Notes: generated by a model from the letters alone, not told the origin. A stretch of DNA of 64,000 nucleotides from Phycisphaerae bacterium (GCA_028289375.1 JANQQK010000028.1:193318-257317), one strand, 5' to 3'; numbered from the stretch's first letter, positions 27,880-36,202 are shown. A program made the numbers and translations.

Positions 27880-27902
27880 CGTCGGATGAAGATCATCCGA
27901 CG
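27880..27902. repeat. perfect 10-bp inverted repeat
   Basis: CGTCGGATGA (27880-27889), three loop bases, and TCATCCGACG (27893-27902). There is no T run on either side, so it is not a standard terminator; it lies about 110 bp upstream of the FG-GAP operon and could be an operator or an RNA hairpin in its leader. Confidence 0.45.
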
Positions 27903-28039
27903 CCGCGGGTGAAACTACGATATCCGGTCAGAATGCGAGATTCAGGTGGGCGTGCGGGGTGGAAACGTCCGCCGATTTGGCCGACGCCGCATGGTGGTGC
28001 AGAAGTTCGTTATCGGTCGTCGTCTGGGTGTCGCCGTGA

Positions 28040-28120
28040 TCACATGGTGGTGTCGATGAGAACGTCAATAAGCGAGGTCAAAGCGATGACGAGTCCGAAG
28101 ATGATTCCGAAGACGTACAT
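28040..28120 (-). CDS. possible 26-residue membrane peptide
   Basis: A short frame that would encode a hydrophobic peptide starting MYVFGIIFGLVIALTSLID and ending in Met. The start is preceded on the minus strand by AAGGAAAGGA at a usable distance of about 8 nt. A single hydrophobic helix flanked by acidic residues is typical of small membrane peptides. Without conservation data the call is weak. Confidence 0.3.
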   Translation of the reverse strand: MYVFGIIFGLVIALTSLIDVLIDTTM

Positions 28121-28287
28121 GGGGCATCCTTTCCTTGAGAAGCCTTGGTTGGGATACTCTTCGGCACTTGCGGCTGGTCCGCTAAAGTGAATGATCGCCC
28201 GTTGGACGGGTGACGCCGACCGAATCGCTGTTTTCAGGGTTGCCACGCGTGTTTGAATCCGCACATGATCGGAACGAGGCCATCCAG

Positions 28288-28779
28288 ATGGACGACGCTG
28301 CGCTCACGGCACAGTGTGACATCGATTTGTACAGGGCCAGTGGTCCCGGCGGGCAGAAGCGCAACAAGACGAGCTCGGCTGTCCGTTTTCGGCATCGTGC
28401 GAGTGGGATGATCGCCGTGGCGGTGGAGAGTCGGTCGCAGCATGAGAACCGGGCGCGGGCGTTGAAACGGCTGCGGCGGACGATGGCGCTGCAATGTCGG
28501 TTTGATGTGGATGTCGCGCAATACGCACCCGGCGAGGTTGTGACGTCCTGCATCACGCGGGATCAGAAGCTGCACGTGGGGCGGAAGGACCAGCGTATGA
28601 ATGTCGTGATCGCCGAGTTGCTTGACCTGATCTTCGCGGTGGATGGGAAAGTGTCCGCCGCGGCAGAGAAGCTCGGCGTCTCGACGAGCAACCTGGTGTC
28701 GCTGATCAAGTCGGAACCGAAGATGCTCGCCCAGGTGAACGAGCTGCGTCGTCAACTCGGAGTCAAACCGCTGCGGTGA
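28288..28779 (+). CDS. peptide chain release factor-like protein (GGQ domain)
   Basis: A protein of 163 residues. It has the class I release-factor domain with SGPGGQKRNK near residue 18, so it can reach the peptidyl-transferase centre, but it lacks the stop-codon recognition domains. About 60 residues at the C-terminus (SAAAEKLGVSTSNLVSLIK) look like a helix-turn-helix and are not part of ArfB. It may rescue stalled ribosomes like ArfB, though the ArfB-type basic tail is not obvious. The ATG at 28288 has GAGG 8 nt upstream; a GTG at 28210 would add 26 residues. Confidence 0.75.
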   Translation: MDDAALTAQCDIDLYRASGPGGQKRNKTSSAVRFRHRASGMIAVAVESRSQHENRARALKRLRRTMALQCRFDVDVAQYAPGEVVTSCITRDQKLHVGRKDQRMNVVIAELLDLIFAVDGKVSAAAEKLGVSTSNLVSLIKSEPKMLAQVNELRRQLGVKPLR

Positions 28780-28785
28780 CGTCGG

Positions 28786-30030
28786 TCAGTTGGCGGAGAC
28801 CAGCGACTTGCCAGCAAGCAGTTTGTCAATCTCATCGCGCATTTGCTTCTTGTAGGCGTCGGACCAGCCACGGTGGATAGCCTGGATGGTGCCGTCAGGG
28901 CCGATGATGATGGTCGTTGGCAGCGACGAAACGCCGAATCGGCGACCGATGCGCCGCTTGGGGTCGATTGCAACTGTGCAGTCGTATCCTTCCTTTTCGA
29001 GAAATCTCGTTGCGACTTTTCTTGCTTCTCCGTGATTGACGGCGAACAACTGAACACCCTGGTCCTTATAGGAATCCGTGATCTCAATGATGTTCGGCAT
29101 GGCCACGCGACAAGGGCCGCACCACGATGCCCAGAAATCCAGAACGATGACGTTCTTGCCCAGATAGTCACCAAGTTCGACTTCGTCGCCACTATTCAGT
29201 GCCATGGTCACGTTTGGCGCTTTCGATCCAATGATGGAATCGGGCGAACTGCCGAACGTCACATCCGCAAAGGTATCGACTTGTTGGCTGTCGCGCGGCG
29301 CTTTGATCTTGAAGTACTTGTCGCGCATCTCCTTGTCGAATTTCCAGGAATTAAATGTCACTTGCGCCGTCAGTTCGACGCCTGGAGGAAGCATGAACTC
29401 GTCGAAGCGGACATGTCCCTCTGTCACGATGGCCGAAAACCGGGAGATCGTCGGGCGATCTCCAGTCAAAATCCAAAGGTCCCATGTCTGCCCATCGCGG
29501 ACCAGTTGAATGTGTTCCGTTTGTTTGCGTTGCACTTTCTCCTGCCCGATGTGTGAGGCAGAGGTGACGCCGGTCATCAGGGCTTCGTAGGGTGACGCCG
29601 TCATCAGATCTGAGATGAGCCGCATTCCGGGCATTCCGGAGACATCTGCCATCCTGGCGAGAGTCGACGCTATTGCCTCATTCGCATCGTATGTGTCTTC
29701 GGTCGCATGTGCACCATAGACCGGCATGTGCGTGAACAATCGCGACCCGTCGGCGACAATCGTGCCGCCTGATGTGCCTTTCGTCATCTTTAGGGCGAAC
29801 CGATCGCTGCCATCCTTGTACAGCTTGAACTTCGATTCCTCCTCCTGAACGCTATCGCCGGACCCGATTACCCACTTCATTTCCGCGGTACTGCGTATCG
29901 TCTCGGCACTTTGGTACGTGGAGCACATGTCGCGCAGAATATCCGTCGCCTTGCGGTCGACAGATCCCGGTTCGGCGATTGCGGTGATCGTGATCATTGC
30001 AACAAGAGCGATTGGAAGTGCAGATTTCAT
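28786..30030 (-). CDS. TlpA-like thioredoxin protein with N-terminal DUF2092-like domain
   Basis: A protein of 414 residues with a signal peptide (MKSALPIALVAMITITAIAEP). Residues of about 25-245 resemble the lipoprotein-binding half-barrel of the DUF2092/LolA-like group (SAETIRSTAEMKWVIG, LYKDGSDRFALKM). Residues 265-400 form a thioredoxin fold with the redox motif WASWCGPC near 305 and a cis-Pro in SSLPTTIIIG. TlpA/ResA-like proteins reduce or isomerise disulfides outside the cytoplasm, which would suit the many Cys-rich exported proteins encoded in this window. The gene is convergent with the release-factor-like gene. Confidence 0.82.
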   Translation of the reverse strand: MKSALPIALVAMITITAIAEPGSVDRKATDILRDMCSTYQSAETIRSTAEMKWVIGSGDSVQEEESKFKLYKDGSDRFALKMTKGTSGGTIVADGSRLFTHMPVYGAHATEDTYDANEAIASTLARMADVSGMPGMRLISDLMTASPYEALMTGVTSASHIGQEKVQRKQTEHIQLVRDGQTWDLWILTGDRPTISRFSAIVTEGHVRFDEFMLPPGVELTAQVTFNSWKFDKEMRDKYFKIKAPRDSQQVDTFADVTFGSSPDSIIGSKAPNVTMALNSGDEVELGDYLGKNVIVLDFWASWCGPCRVAMPNIIEITDSYKDQGVQLFAVNHGEARKVATRFLEKEGYDCTVAIDPKRRIGRRFGVSSLPTTIIIGPDGTIQAIHRGWSDAYKKQMRDEIDKLLAGKSLVSAN

Positions 30031-30081
30031 GGATGATCCCCGGTAAAGAGTGGAGTACGATTCCGGTCCGCTGACACAGTC

Positions 30082-30110
30082 AGTTTACTCAGCGGCATCG
30101 CGACTCGCAA
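30082..30110 (-). promoter_or_regulatory. candidate promoter of the TlpA-like gene
   Basis: On the minus strand TTGCGA (30110-30105) and TAAACT (30087-30082) lie 17 bp apart, each matching the sigma70 consensus at four of six bases. Transcription would start near 30075, about 45 nt before the ATG at 30030. Confidence 0.35.
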
Positions 30111-30134
30111 GAATAAAGCACGTGACGCATCACC

Positions 30135-30162
30135 CAACATACGAACAACAGAGCGTATGTTG
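30135..30162. repeat. 9-bp perfect inverted repeat
   Basis: CAACATACG (30135-30143) and CGTATGTTG (30154-30162) are separated by 10 bp. It lies about 25 bp upstream of the -35 box proposed for the TlpA-like gene, a position suited to an activator site. Confidence 0.4.
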
Positions 30163-30596
30163 AGATTGGCCACGGATTATTGAATCGGAATTTCCGCCAG
30201 CGATTTCCATGCTCCCGCTGCGCCGCACATCTCACAAAGTCATCACGTTCACCTGTACGAATCGGACCGTCGGCGAGACCCGCATGATGGCCCACGATCG
30301 CAGCGGTGCGCTGATCCGGGGATGGCTTCAGACATCAGTCCACGCCATGTGTTCGCACGACACCATTGGCGAACGCGCCGATACCATTCGCGCGAGAACC
30401 GCCCCACTCGTCGGCGACCCGGCCAGTCGCGCCATTTGCTGTATCGACGGCGGTGCGATTGGCCACAAATCAGTGGGTCCTCCCCGAAATCGGTCATCTG
30501 GTGTACCTTGTGCGGGGCGGCTGAATCGGAGCAACAATGCTCGAGGCGATTGGTCGATAAGATTCGAATCGAACGGCTGTGCTTGATGAACAGATC

Positions 30597-31682
30597 ATGA
30601 GTGACCTGGAAAAACAACTCGACGCCCTGCGGACAAAGATCGACGACGTCGACGCGAAGATCGTTGCGCTGCTGAACGAACGCGCGAAGGTCGTGCTCGA
30701 CATCGGCAAGGTGAAGGACGCCGACGGCAGTTGCACGTACGTGCCCAATCGCGAATCGCAAGTGCTGGACCGTGTCTCGAAGCTGAACGCCGGACCACTC
30801 CCGGAACAGACCATCCGCGCCATCTACCGCGAACTGATGAGCGGTTCGCTCGTGCTCGAACAGCCGCCGCGCATCGCCTACCTCGGCCCGCCGGGCAGTT
30901 TCTCGCACATGGCCGCCAAGCGCAAATTCGGATCAACCGTCGAATACGAAGCGTTGCAGAGCATCACCGCCGTTTTCGACGAGGTTGAACGCAAACGGGC
31001 TGACCTTGGCTTGGTCCCCATCGAGAACACAACCGGCGGCGGTGTGACCGATACGTTGGACGCGCTGGTCGATCGACAGGTCATCGTGTGCGGCGAGCTC
31101 AATCTCGGTGTGCACCTCCACCTGCTTGGCAAGGGCAGCATCGATCAGGTGGAAACGGTCTACTCCAAGCCGGAAGCGTTCGCTCAGTGTCGTGCATGGC
31201 TGACCGAAACCGGCCTGATCGACAAGATGCAAGGCGTCGCCAGCACGAGCAAAGCCGCGGAAATGGCGGCGACCGACCCGACAGCAGCCGGTATCGGCAG
31301 CGAGCTTGCCGGCGACATCTACGGTCTGCATCGCTTGGCCGACAGCATCGAAGACAATCCCAACAACATCACGCGATTCCTCGTGCTCGGTCAGACGCCG
31401 GCCAAACCGACCGGCGATGACAAGACCGCCCTCTATTTTCACGCGGCTGATCGTCCCGGAGCGCTGGTCGAGGTTCTCGGCATGTTCCGCCAGCTCAAGA
31501 TCAACATGACGTTCATTCAGTCGCGCCCCGCGAGGCGGAAGGGTTTCGAGTATGCGTTTTTCGTCGATGTCGAGGGACACCGCGACCACGGCCACCTGCC
31601 CGATGCCCTGGAGCACGTCGTCCAGTTCTGCAACAACCTGAAAATCCTCGGAAGCTTCCCCCACGCCCGCGAGGTCTTGTAA
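30597..31682 (+). CDS. pheA: bifunctional chorismate mutase / prephenate dehydratase
   Basis: A protein of 361 residues. Residues 1-90 form an AroQ-type chorismate mutase (LRTKIDDVDAKIVALLNERA). Residues 90-270 form the prephenate dehydratase domain starting IAYLGPPGSFSH, with VPIENTTGGGV as the usual PDT motif and RFLVLG near its end. The last 80 residues are an ACT domain (FHAADRPGALVEVLGMF) for feedback by phenylalanine, with the ESRP-like segment as QSRPAR. It makes phenylpyruvate from chorismate. The ATG at 30597 was chosen; a GTG at 30579 is possible. It is followed by tpiA after 94 bp. Confidence 0.93.
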   Translation: MSDLEKQLDALRTKIDDVDAKIVALLNERAKVVLDIGKVKDADGSCTYVPNRESQVLDRVSKLNAGPLPEQTIRAIYRELMSGSLVLEQPPRIAYLGPPGSFSHMAAKRKFGSTVEYEALQSITAVFDEVERKRADLGLVPIENTTGGGVTDTLDALVDRQVIVCGELNLGVHLHLLGKGSIDQVETVYSKPEAFAQCRAWLTETGLIDKMQGVASTSKAAEMAATDPTAAGIGSELAGDIYGLHRLADSIEDNPNNITRFLVLGQTPAKPTGDDKTALYFHAADRPGALVEVLGMFRQLKINMTFIQSRPARRKGFEYAFFVDVEGHRDHGHLPDALEHVVQFCNNLKILGSFPHAREVL

Positions 31683-31776
31683 CGCAGGCCAAATCCGTGC
31701 ACCATGTGTCGCCCGATCCGCGAACCGTGGTCGCGCATCGGTCGAATGCCAACTTCCGGGAAAGGACACAGACATC

Positions 31777-32538
31777 ATGGCCCGACGTCCATTCGTCGCC
31801 GGCAACTGGAAAATGAATGGCACGCTCACCGACGCCCGTGAGCTGATGGCGGGTCTACGCAACGCCGTCGAGCCGGGCATGCCGGTCGACGTCGCCGTCT
31901 GCACGCCGTTCACCCTGCTCTACCCGATGGGCAAGGAACTGGACGGCACCGACATCAAGCTCGGCGCGCAAAACTGTTACTTCGAGAAGAAGGGTGCCTT
32001 TACCGGTGAGATTTCCCCAGGCATGCTCTCGGCGGCCAACTGCACCTACGTGATCATCGGCCACAGCGAGCGTCGGTACGTACTGGGCGAAACGGGTGAC
32101 TTGCTGCGGGCCAAGGTGAAGTCCTGCCTTGAAGAGGGGCTGTCCGTGATTTACTGCGTGGGAGAGCTTCTCGACGAACGGGACGCCGGAAAGACCACCG
32201 ACGTGGTCGGACGGCAGTTGGCTGAGTCTCTCAGCGACGATCTGGATCACGCGCGGCTGACGATCGCCTATGAGCCGGTCTGGGCGATTGGGACAGGTCG
32301 GACGGCGACACCGGATCAAGCGCAGGAGGTTCACGCGTTCATCCGCGAACGGATGGGCGGGCTTTTTGGGGCGGACGCGGGGGCTGCGATGCGCATCCAG
32401 TACGGTGGCAGCGTCAAACCGGGCAACGCCGCGGAGCTGATGGCCTGTCCGGATGTGGATGGCGCCCTTGTCGGTGGGGCGAGCTTGGTGGCTGAGGACT
32501 TTGCGGGTATCATACGTGCCGCAGCAGCCACCGCTTGA
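31777..32538 (+). CDS. tpiA: triosephosphate isomerase
   Basis: A protein of 253 residues, the usual length. It has the catalytic Lys in GNWKMNG (residue 12 region), the electrophilic His in GHSERR near 95, and the catalytic Glu in AYEPVWAIGTG near 167. The phosphate-binding loop near the C-terminus (QYGGSVKPGN) is also present. The enzyme interconverts dihydroxyacetone phosphate and glyceraldehyde 3-phosphate. A GGAAAGGA lies 12 to 14 nt before the ATG. secG follows closely, an arrangement seen in many bacteria. Confidence 0.96.
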   Translation: MARRPFVAGNWKMNGTLTDARELMAGLRNAVEPGMPVDVAVCTPFTLLYPMGKELDGTDIKLGAQNCYFEKKGAFTGEISPGMLSAANCTYVIIGHSERRYVLGETGDLLRAKVKSCLEEGLSVIYCVGELLDERDAGKTTDVVGRQLAESLSDDLDHARLTIAYEPVWAIGTGRTATPDQAQEVHAFIRERMGGLFGADAGAAMRIQYGGSVKPGNAAELMACPDVDGALVGGASLVAEDFAGIIRAAAATA

Positions 32539-32610
32539 GTAGATGAGCAAGTGCGCCGGTGAATGAGCCAGGCGCGATATTTGGCAATATAGGAAGATTG
32601 GGATACTTCG

Positions 32611-32982
32611 ATGACGTTACTGGCATTCTCTTTCTGGCAATGGATCATCGGGCTGGGCATGATTTTCTGCTGCCTGTTGTTGATTCTGATCGTTCTCGGT
32701 CAACCCGGCAGCAGCGGCGGATTGGCCGGTGCGTTCGGCGGTGGCGGTGGGGCGGCATTTGGTGCACGCACGGGTGACGCGTTTACGTGGATCACTGTCG
32801 CGTTGGCGTTCCTGTTCCTCCTCCTCGCAGTGCTTGGGAATTACACGTACAAACCGCGCACCGGTCCTGACAGAACCCTGATTGCCTCGCCTGCCGAACC
32901 GGACGGTGGTGATGCTGCCGTCCCCGACACCGAGGTCGAAACCGACGGCGGTGCGGCAGAGGGCGACGGAGCCACGCCTTAG
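32611..32982 (+). CDS. secG: preprotein translocase subunit SecG
   Basis: A protein of 123 residues. It has two membrane helices (residues about 5-30 and 55-75) joined by the Gly-rich cytoplasmic loop QPGSSGGLAGAFGGGG, the hallmark of SecG. The C-terminal 40 residues are acidic and Ala/Gly-rich, longer than in many SecG proteins. SecG assists SecYEA in protein export. It starts 72 bp after tpiA and ends 5 bp before yicC. Confidence 0.9.
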   Translation: MTLLAFSFWQWIIGLGMIFCCLLLILIVLGQPGSSGGLAGAFGGGGGAAFGARTGDAFTWITVALAFLFLLLAVLGNYTYKPRTGPDRTLIASPAEPDGGDAAVPDTEVETDGGAAEGDGATP

Positions 32983-32987
32983 CGACC

Positions 32988-33872
32988 ATGATCGCGTCGA
33001 TGACCGGGTATGGTGAAGCCCAGCGCCAAGTGGCTGGACTTCATTGCGCGCTCGAAATCCGCAGCGTGAACAATCGTTTTCTCAAGTGCACGATCAAGCT
33101 GCCGGACATTGCGCAATTCGCCGAGTCCGAAATCGAGAAGATCGTCCGCGATCGTCTCGTGCGCGGCAGCGTTTCGGTCGTGCTGCGGATGCGGAGTGAT
33201 TCGGCTGACAGTGCTTACGAAATCAACCACGCGGCGTTGAGTGCGTACGCTGACGCTGTCAGCAAAGTGCAACTCAACGATGGCGTTCATGCGACCGTTG
33301 ACCTGGCTGCGCTGGCGTCGTTGCCGGGTGTCTGTCAGCCACCCGAAATCACCGAGAAGCAGCGCGAGCAGTGGCTTGACGTTGTTTGTTCACTCGCAGC
33401 CGAGTGCCTCGATCAACTGGTGGAAATGCGCAGGCGGGAAGGCGAATCGCTTTACGACGACCTAGCTTCGCATTGCGACATGATCCGCGAGCAGATCAAG
33501 TTGGTCTCGGGTCGTGCTCCGGTGGTGGTCGAAGAATATCACGAACGCCTGGCTGGTCGGGTTGAGGCGTTGATGAGCAAGGGTCGTTTGGAGTTGGAGC
33601 GCGACGCGCTCGCGCGTGAAGTGGCGATCTACGCCGAACGTTGCGACGTCAGCGAGGAGATCGTCCGTCTCGGCGCGCACATCGACCACTTCATCGAGAT
33701 ATGCAAGAAGGGCGACGCTGTCGGACGCAGGCTTGATTTCCTGGCGCAGGAGATGCTCCGCGAAGCCAACACGATCGGCAGCAAGAGCAACGACAGCGAC
33801 ATTGCGCGAAGCGTCGTCGAAATGAAAGCCGTCATCGATCGCATCAAGGAACAGGTTCAAAATGCCGAGTGA
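32988..33872 (+). CDS. YicC/YloC family endoribonuclease-like protein
   Basis: A protein of 294 residues that opens MIASMTGYGEAQ, the family signature, followed by EIRSVNNRFLK. The C-terminus ends with LDFLAQEMLREANTIGSKSND, also diagnostic, and VVEMKAVIDRIKEQVQN. YicC proteins have been reported to act on RNA, and the gene is commonly next to gmk, as here. Its 3' end overlaps the start of gmk by 11 bp, so the two are likely translationally coupled. Confidence 0.9.
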   Translation: MIASMTGYGEAQRQVAGLHCALEIRSVNNRFLKCTIKLPDIAQFAESEIEKIVRDRLVRGSVSVVLRMRSDSADSAYEINHAALSAYADAVSKVQLNDGVHATVDLAALASLPGVCQPPEITEKQREQWLDVVCSLAAECLDQLVEMRRREGESLYDDLASHCDMIREQIKLVSGRAPVVVEEYHERLAGRVEALMSKGRLELERDALAREVAIYAERCDVSEEIVRLGAHIDHFIEICKKGDAVGRRLDFLAQEMLREANTIGSKSNDSDIARSVVEMKAVIDRIKEQVQNAE

Positions 33873-34482
33873 TGCCGTGACCGCAGTGAAACGGGGAAAA
33901 GTCGTCGTCATCAGCGGCCCGTCGGGAACGGGCAAGACCTCGATCTGCAACCAGCTTCTCGACAAGCTGCCCAACGCGGTCTGGAGTGTGTCGGCCACGA
34001 CGCGTCCTCCGCGGAAGCATGAAATCGGCGGCGAATTGTTGCCCGGATTGCAGGCCAGCTACGATTACGTGTCCAAGGAGGAATTCCAGGCGATGCTTGA
34101 TCGCGGGGAGTTCCTCGAATCGGCGGAATACGTTGGCCATATGTACGGCACGCCGCGAGGCCCTGTTGAAAAGGCGCTGTCTGAAGGCAATCACGTGATT
34201 GTCGAAATCGAGGTGCAGGGCGGGACGCAGGTCGCACAGCAGATGCCCGAGTCGATTCGGGTGTTCGTGTTGCCGCCGACGCGGGAAACGCTTGAAGCGC
34301 GGCTTAAGGGTCGCAAGACAGAGTCCGCCGCGAATCTCAAGAAACGCCTCGCCCAGGCGGACGGTGAAATCGCGGTCGCCCGTGACTCGGGTTACTACCA
34401 ATACTTCGTCGTCAACGACGATCTGCACGAAACGGTCGCAGAAATCATGGACATCATTCGCAAGGAGACCGAGACCCAATGA
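33862..34482 (+). CDS. gmk: guanylate kinase
   Basis: A protein of 206 residues. The P-loop SGPSGTGKTSI is near residue 17, and the GMP-binding segment VSATTRPPRKHEI and the lid region follow. It phosphorylates GMP to GDP. It overlaps yicC at its start and rpoZ at its end (ATGA), which matches the conserved yicC-gmk-rpoZ-coaBC order of many bacteria. Confidence 0.95.
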   Translation: MPSDAVTAVKRGKVVVISGPSGTGKTSICNQLLDKLPNAVWSVSATTRPPRKHEIGGELLPGLQASYDYVSKEEFQAMLDRGEFLESAEYVGHMYGTPRGPVEKALSEGNHVIVEIEVQGGTQVAQQMPESIRVFVLPPTRETLEARLKGRKTESAANLKKRLAQADGEIAVARDSGYYQYFVVNDDLHETVAEIMDIIRKETETQ

Positions 34483-34703
34483 TTGAGCCACTCAAGCACG
34501 ACGACATCATCAACAAGTGCGGCGGGCGCTTCAAGCTGACCGCCCTGATCCAACGCCGATGGGTTCAGCTCATGCAAGGCGCCAGGCCGATGGTCGAGAC
34601 GGAAGGGCTGACGGATCTGGAGGTCGTCGTACAGGAAATCGTCGAGGGCAAGATCGAGCCGGTCTTCCCGGAAGACATCCACGACGATCATGACGCCCAC
34701 TGA
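34479..34703 (+). CDS. rpoZ: RNA polymerase omega subunit
   Basis: A protein of 74 residues. KCGGRFKLTALIQRRWVQLMQGARP fits the omega helix-turn-helix region, where other bacteria have xxxxNRFxLVxxAxxRARQL; the family identity is also backed by the position between gmk and coaC. Omega stabilises the beta' subunit. It overlaps gmk by 4 bp and the following gene by 14 bp. Confidence 0.85.
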   Translation: MIEPLKHDDIINKCGGRFKLTALIQRRWVQLMQGARPMVETEGLTDLEVVVQEIVEGKIEPVFPEDIHDDHDAH

Positions 34704-35286
34704 TCCATCCGACACCGGATCAACCCCGCTGAACGGGCGGGAATTCGTCGTCGCGGTCTGCGGTGGGATCGCTGCCTACAAGGTGGCCACCGTGGTGTCA
34801 CAACTCGCCCAGCGTGGTGCGGGGGTGACGGTCGCGATGACCGAGTCAGCCACGCACTTCGTCGGTCCGATGACCTTCCGGGCACTCTCCGGGCGCGATG
34901 TGCTGACCAGCCTTTGGGAAAGCCCAGACGCTGAAGATCCCCAGCACATTGGACTGACCCGTCGGGCGGATCTGCTCATCATTGCCCCTGCGACCGCCAA
35001 CATCATCGGCAAGATCGCCAATGGCTTGTGTGATGACCTGGTGAGCACGATGGTGATCGCCGCCAGTTGCCCGATTCTGCTTGCACCCTCGATGAACGAC
35101 CGCATGTGGGACTACCCCGCCGTTCAGACAAACCTCACGAAACTCCGTGAATTCGGCCATCATTTCGTCGGCCCTCAGGATGGGTGGCTGGCGTGTCGAT
35201 CGGTTGGGCCTGGTCGAATGGCTGACCCCGACGACATCGTGACCGCAGCGTGCGGGATGATCGCCCCGTCCTCTAACCAGGGGTGA
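34690..35286 (+). CDS. coaC: phosphopantothenoylcysteine decarboxylase (CoaC, stand-alone)
   Basis: A flavoprotein of 198 residues. It has VVAVCGGIAAYKVATVV at the FMN-binding site, the active-site APATANIIGKIANGLCDDL and LLAPSMNDRMWDYPAVQ with the conserved Asn and Met, and the substrate clamp ACRSVGPGRM with its catalytic Cys. It decarboxylates 4'-phosphopantothenoylcysteine. In most bacteria it is fused to CoaB; here a stop codon and a fresh start separate the two. Confidence 0.9.
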   Translation: MTPTDPSDTGSTPLNGREFVVAVCGGIAAYKVATVVSQLAQRGAGVTVAMTESATHFVGPMTFRALSGRDVLTSLWESPDAEDPQHIGLTRRADLLIIAPATANIIGKIANGLCDDLVSTMVIAASCPILLAPSMNDRMWDYPAVQTNLTKLREFGHHFVGPQDGWLACRSVGPGRMADPDDIVTAACGMIAPSSNQG

Positions 35287-35290
35287 CGCG

Positions 35291-35920
35291 GTGCGCATCC
35301 TTGTGACAGCCGGTCCGACCCGCGAGTTTTTCGATACCGTACGTTTCATCTCCAATCCGTCGTCTGGCAAGATGGGCTGCCTCATCGCCGAAGAGGCCGC
35401 GAAGTCCGACCATGACGTGCAACTGGTCCTGGGCCCGGTCGGGATCGACCCACCGGACGGCGTCGCGGTGACGCATGTGGTCAGTGCTCGCGATATGTAC
35501 GACGCCAGTGCGACTGCTTTCGAAACGTGCGACGCCGCCATCTTCACGGCAGCCGTCTGCGACTACCGTCCGGCCCGCAAACTCGATCACAAGTTGCAGA
35601 AACGTGCACAGGATCGACACATCACTTTGGTGCCGACGCAGGATATCGCCGCTTCTCTCGGGAAAATAAAGCAGCACCGAATCACGATCGGATTCGCCAT
35701 GGAAGACCACGATCACCATGCCCACGCCGAGCAAAAACTGAAGCGCAAGAATTGCGATGCGATTGTCCTCAATGGCCCGGAAAATGTGGGCTCCGATGAC
35801 GCAGTGGTCGAAATCCACCATGCGGACGGCAGTTGGACAGGGCCGTTTTCAGGGTCAAAAAGGGCGATCGCTCAGAGGATCGTGCGGATGGCGGACATGC
35901 TGTTTGCGATGAATCCTTAA
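35291..35920 (+). CDS. coaB: phosphopantothenate-cysteine ligase (CoaB, stand-alone)
   Basis: A protein of 209 residues that starts with GTG 4 bp after coaC. ILVTAGPTREFFDTVRFISN with NPSSGKMG is the nucleotide-binding signature of CoaB, and CDAAIFTAAVCDYRP and the C-terminal CDAIVLNGPENVGSDD match the domain. It joins phosphopantothenate to cysteine. A single DNA reading error could have split a fused coaBC gene, but the linker looks like a normal gene boundary and the GTG follows GGGGTGACGCG. Confidence 0.88.
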   Translation: MRILVTAGPTREFFDTVRFISNPSSGKMGCLIAEEAAKSDHDVQLVLGPVGIDPPDGVAVTHVVSARDMYDASATAFETCDAAIFTAAVCDYRPARKLDHKLQKRAQDRHITLVPTQDIAASLGKIKQHRITIGFAMEDHDHHAHAEQKLKRKNCDAIVLNGPENVGSDDAVVEIHHADGSWTGPFSGSKRAIAQRIVRMADMLFAMNP

Positions 35921-36179
35921 CATTTTGCAAAACATGATCTTGGGTTGATCGTTGGTGCGGCGCGCTGGCCTGTGAAGTCTTGCCGACGTGTCAGGTCGCA
36001 CGCGCATGTGGAAAGCGGGTTTGTGTGGCCTGACATGGGGACATGCGTTGCGTAACCCACGATGGGAGCAGGAAAAGAGTGTCCTCAAAAGTTCAAGCGA
36101 TTCCAGACGAAGCGCCGATAGCGTCCAGCAGTAGGATCGCGCATGCCGGTGCGTTTGATTGCCGGTTGAACATAGTCGT

Positions 36180-36202
36180 CCCGCTCAGGATGCGGGTTTT
36201 TT
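36180..36202 (+). terminator. short rho-independent terminator
   Basis: CCCGC (36180-36184) pairs with GCGGG (36192-36196) around seven bases, followed by six T. The stem is short, but the position between two transcription units supports it. Confidence 0.55.

Larger units (their letters stand above)
27771..28287. other. spacer with hairpin and a candidate micro-ORF
   Basis: About 517 bp between a minus-strand and a plus-strand gene. It holds a perfect inverted repeat at 27880-27902, a second hairpin near 27834-27855 (TGCCTGC with GCAGGCA), and a possible 26-codon minus-strand gene at 28040-28120. I found no convincing promoter boxes. Confidence 0.4.
30031..30596. other. spacer with promoter and palindrome, no convincing gene
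   Basis: About 565 bp between divergent genes. The left part has a promoter candidate for the thioredoxin gene and a 9-bp inverted repeat. A 125-codon open frame exists at 30209-30586 but its composition is unlike the neighbouring proteins, so I do not call it. The promoter of pheA is probably here but no clear boxes were seen. Confidence 0.4.

Noticed and set aside
30209..30586. 125-codon frame upstream of pheA
   Set aside because: Composition unlike neighbours, no family motif, and it fills a likely promoter region; a true gene cannot be fully excluded.
35921..36180. Possible small stable RNA such as SRP RNA or 6S RNA
   Set aside because: A terminator follows, but I found no conserved SRP or 6S core sequence and no upstream promoter.
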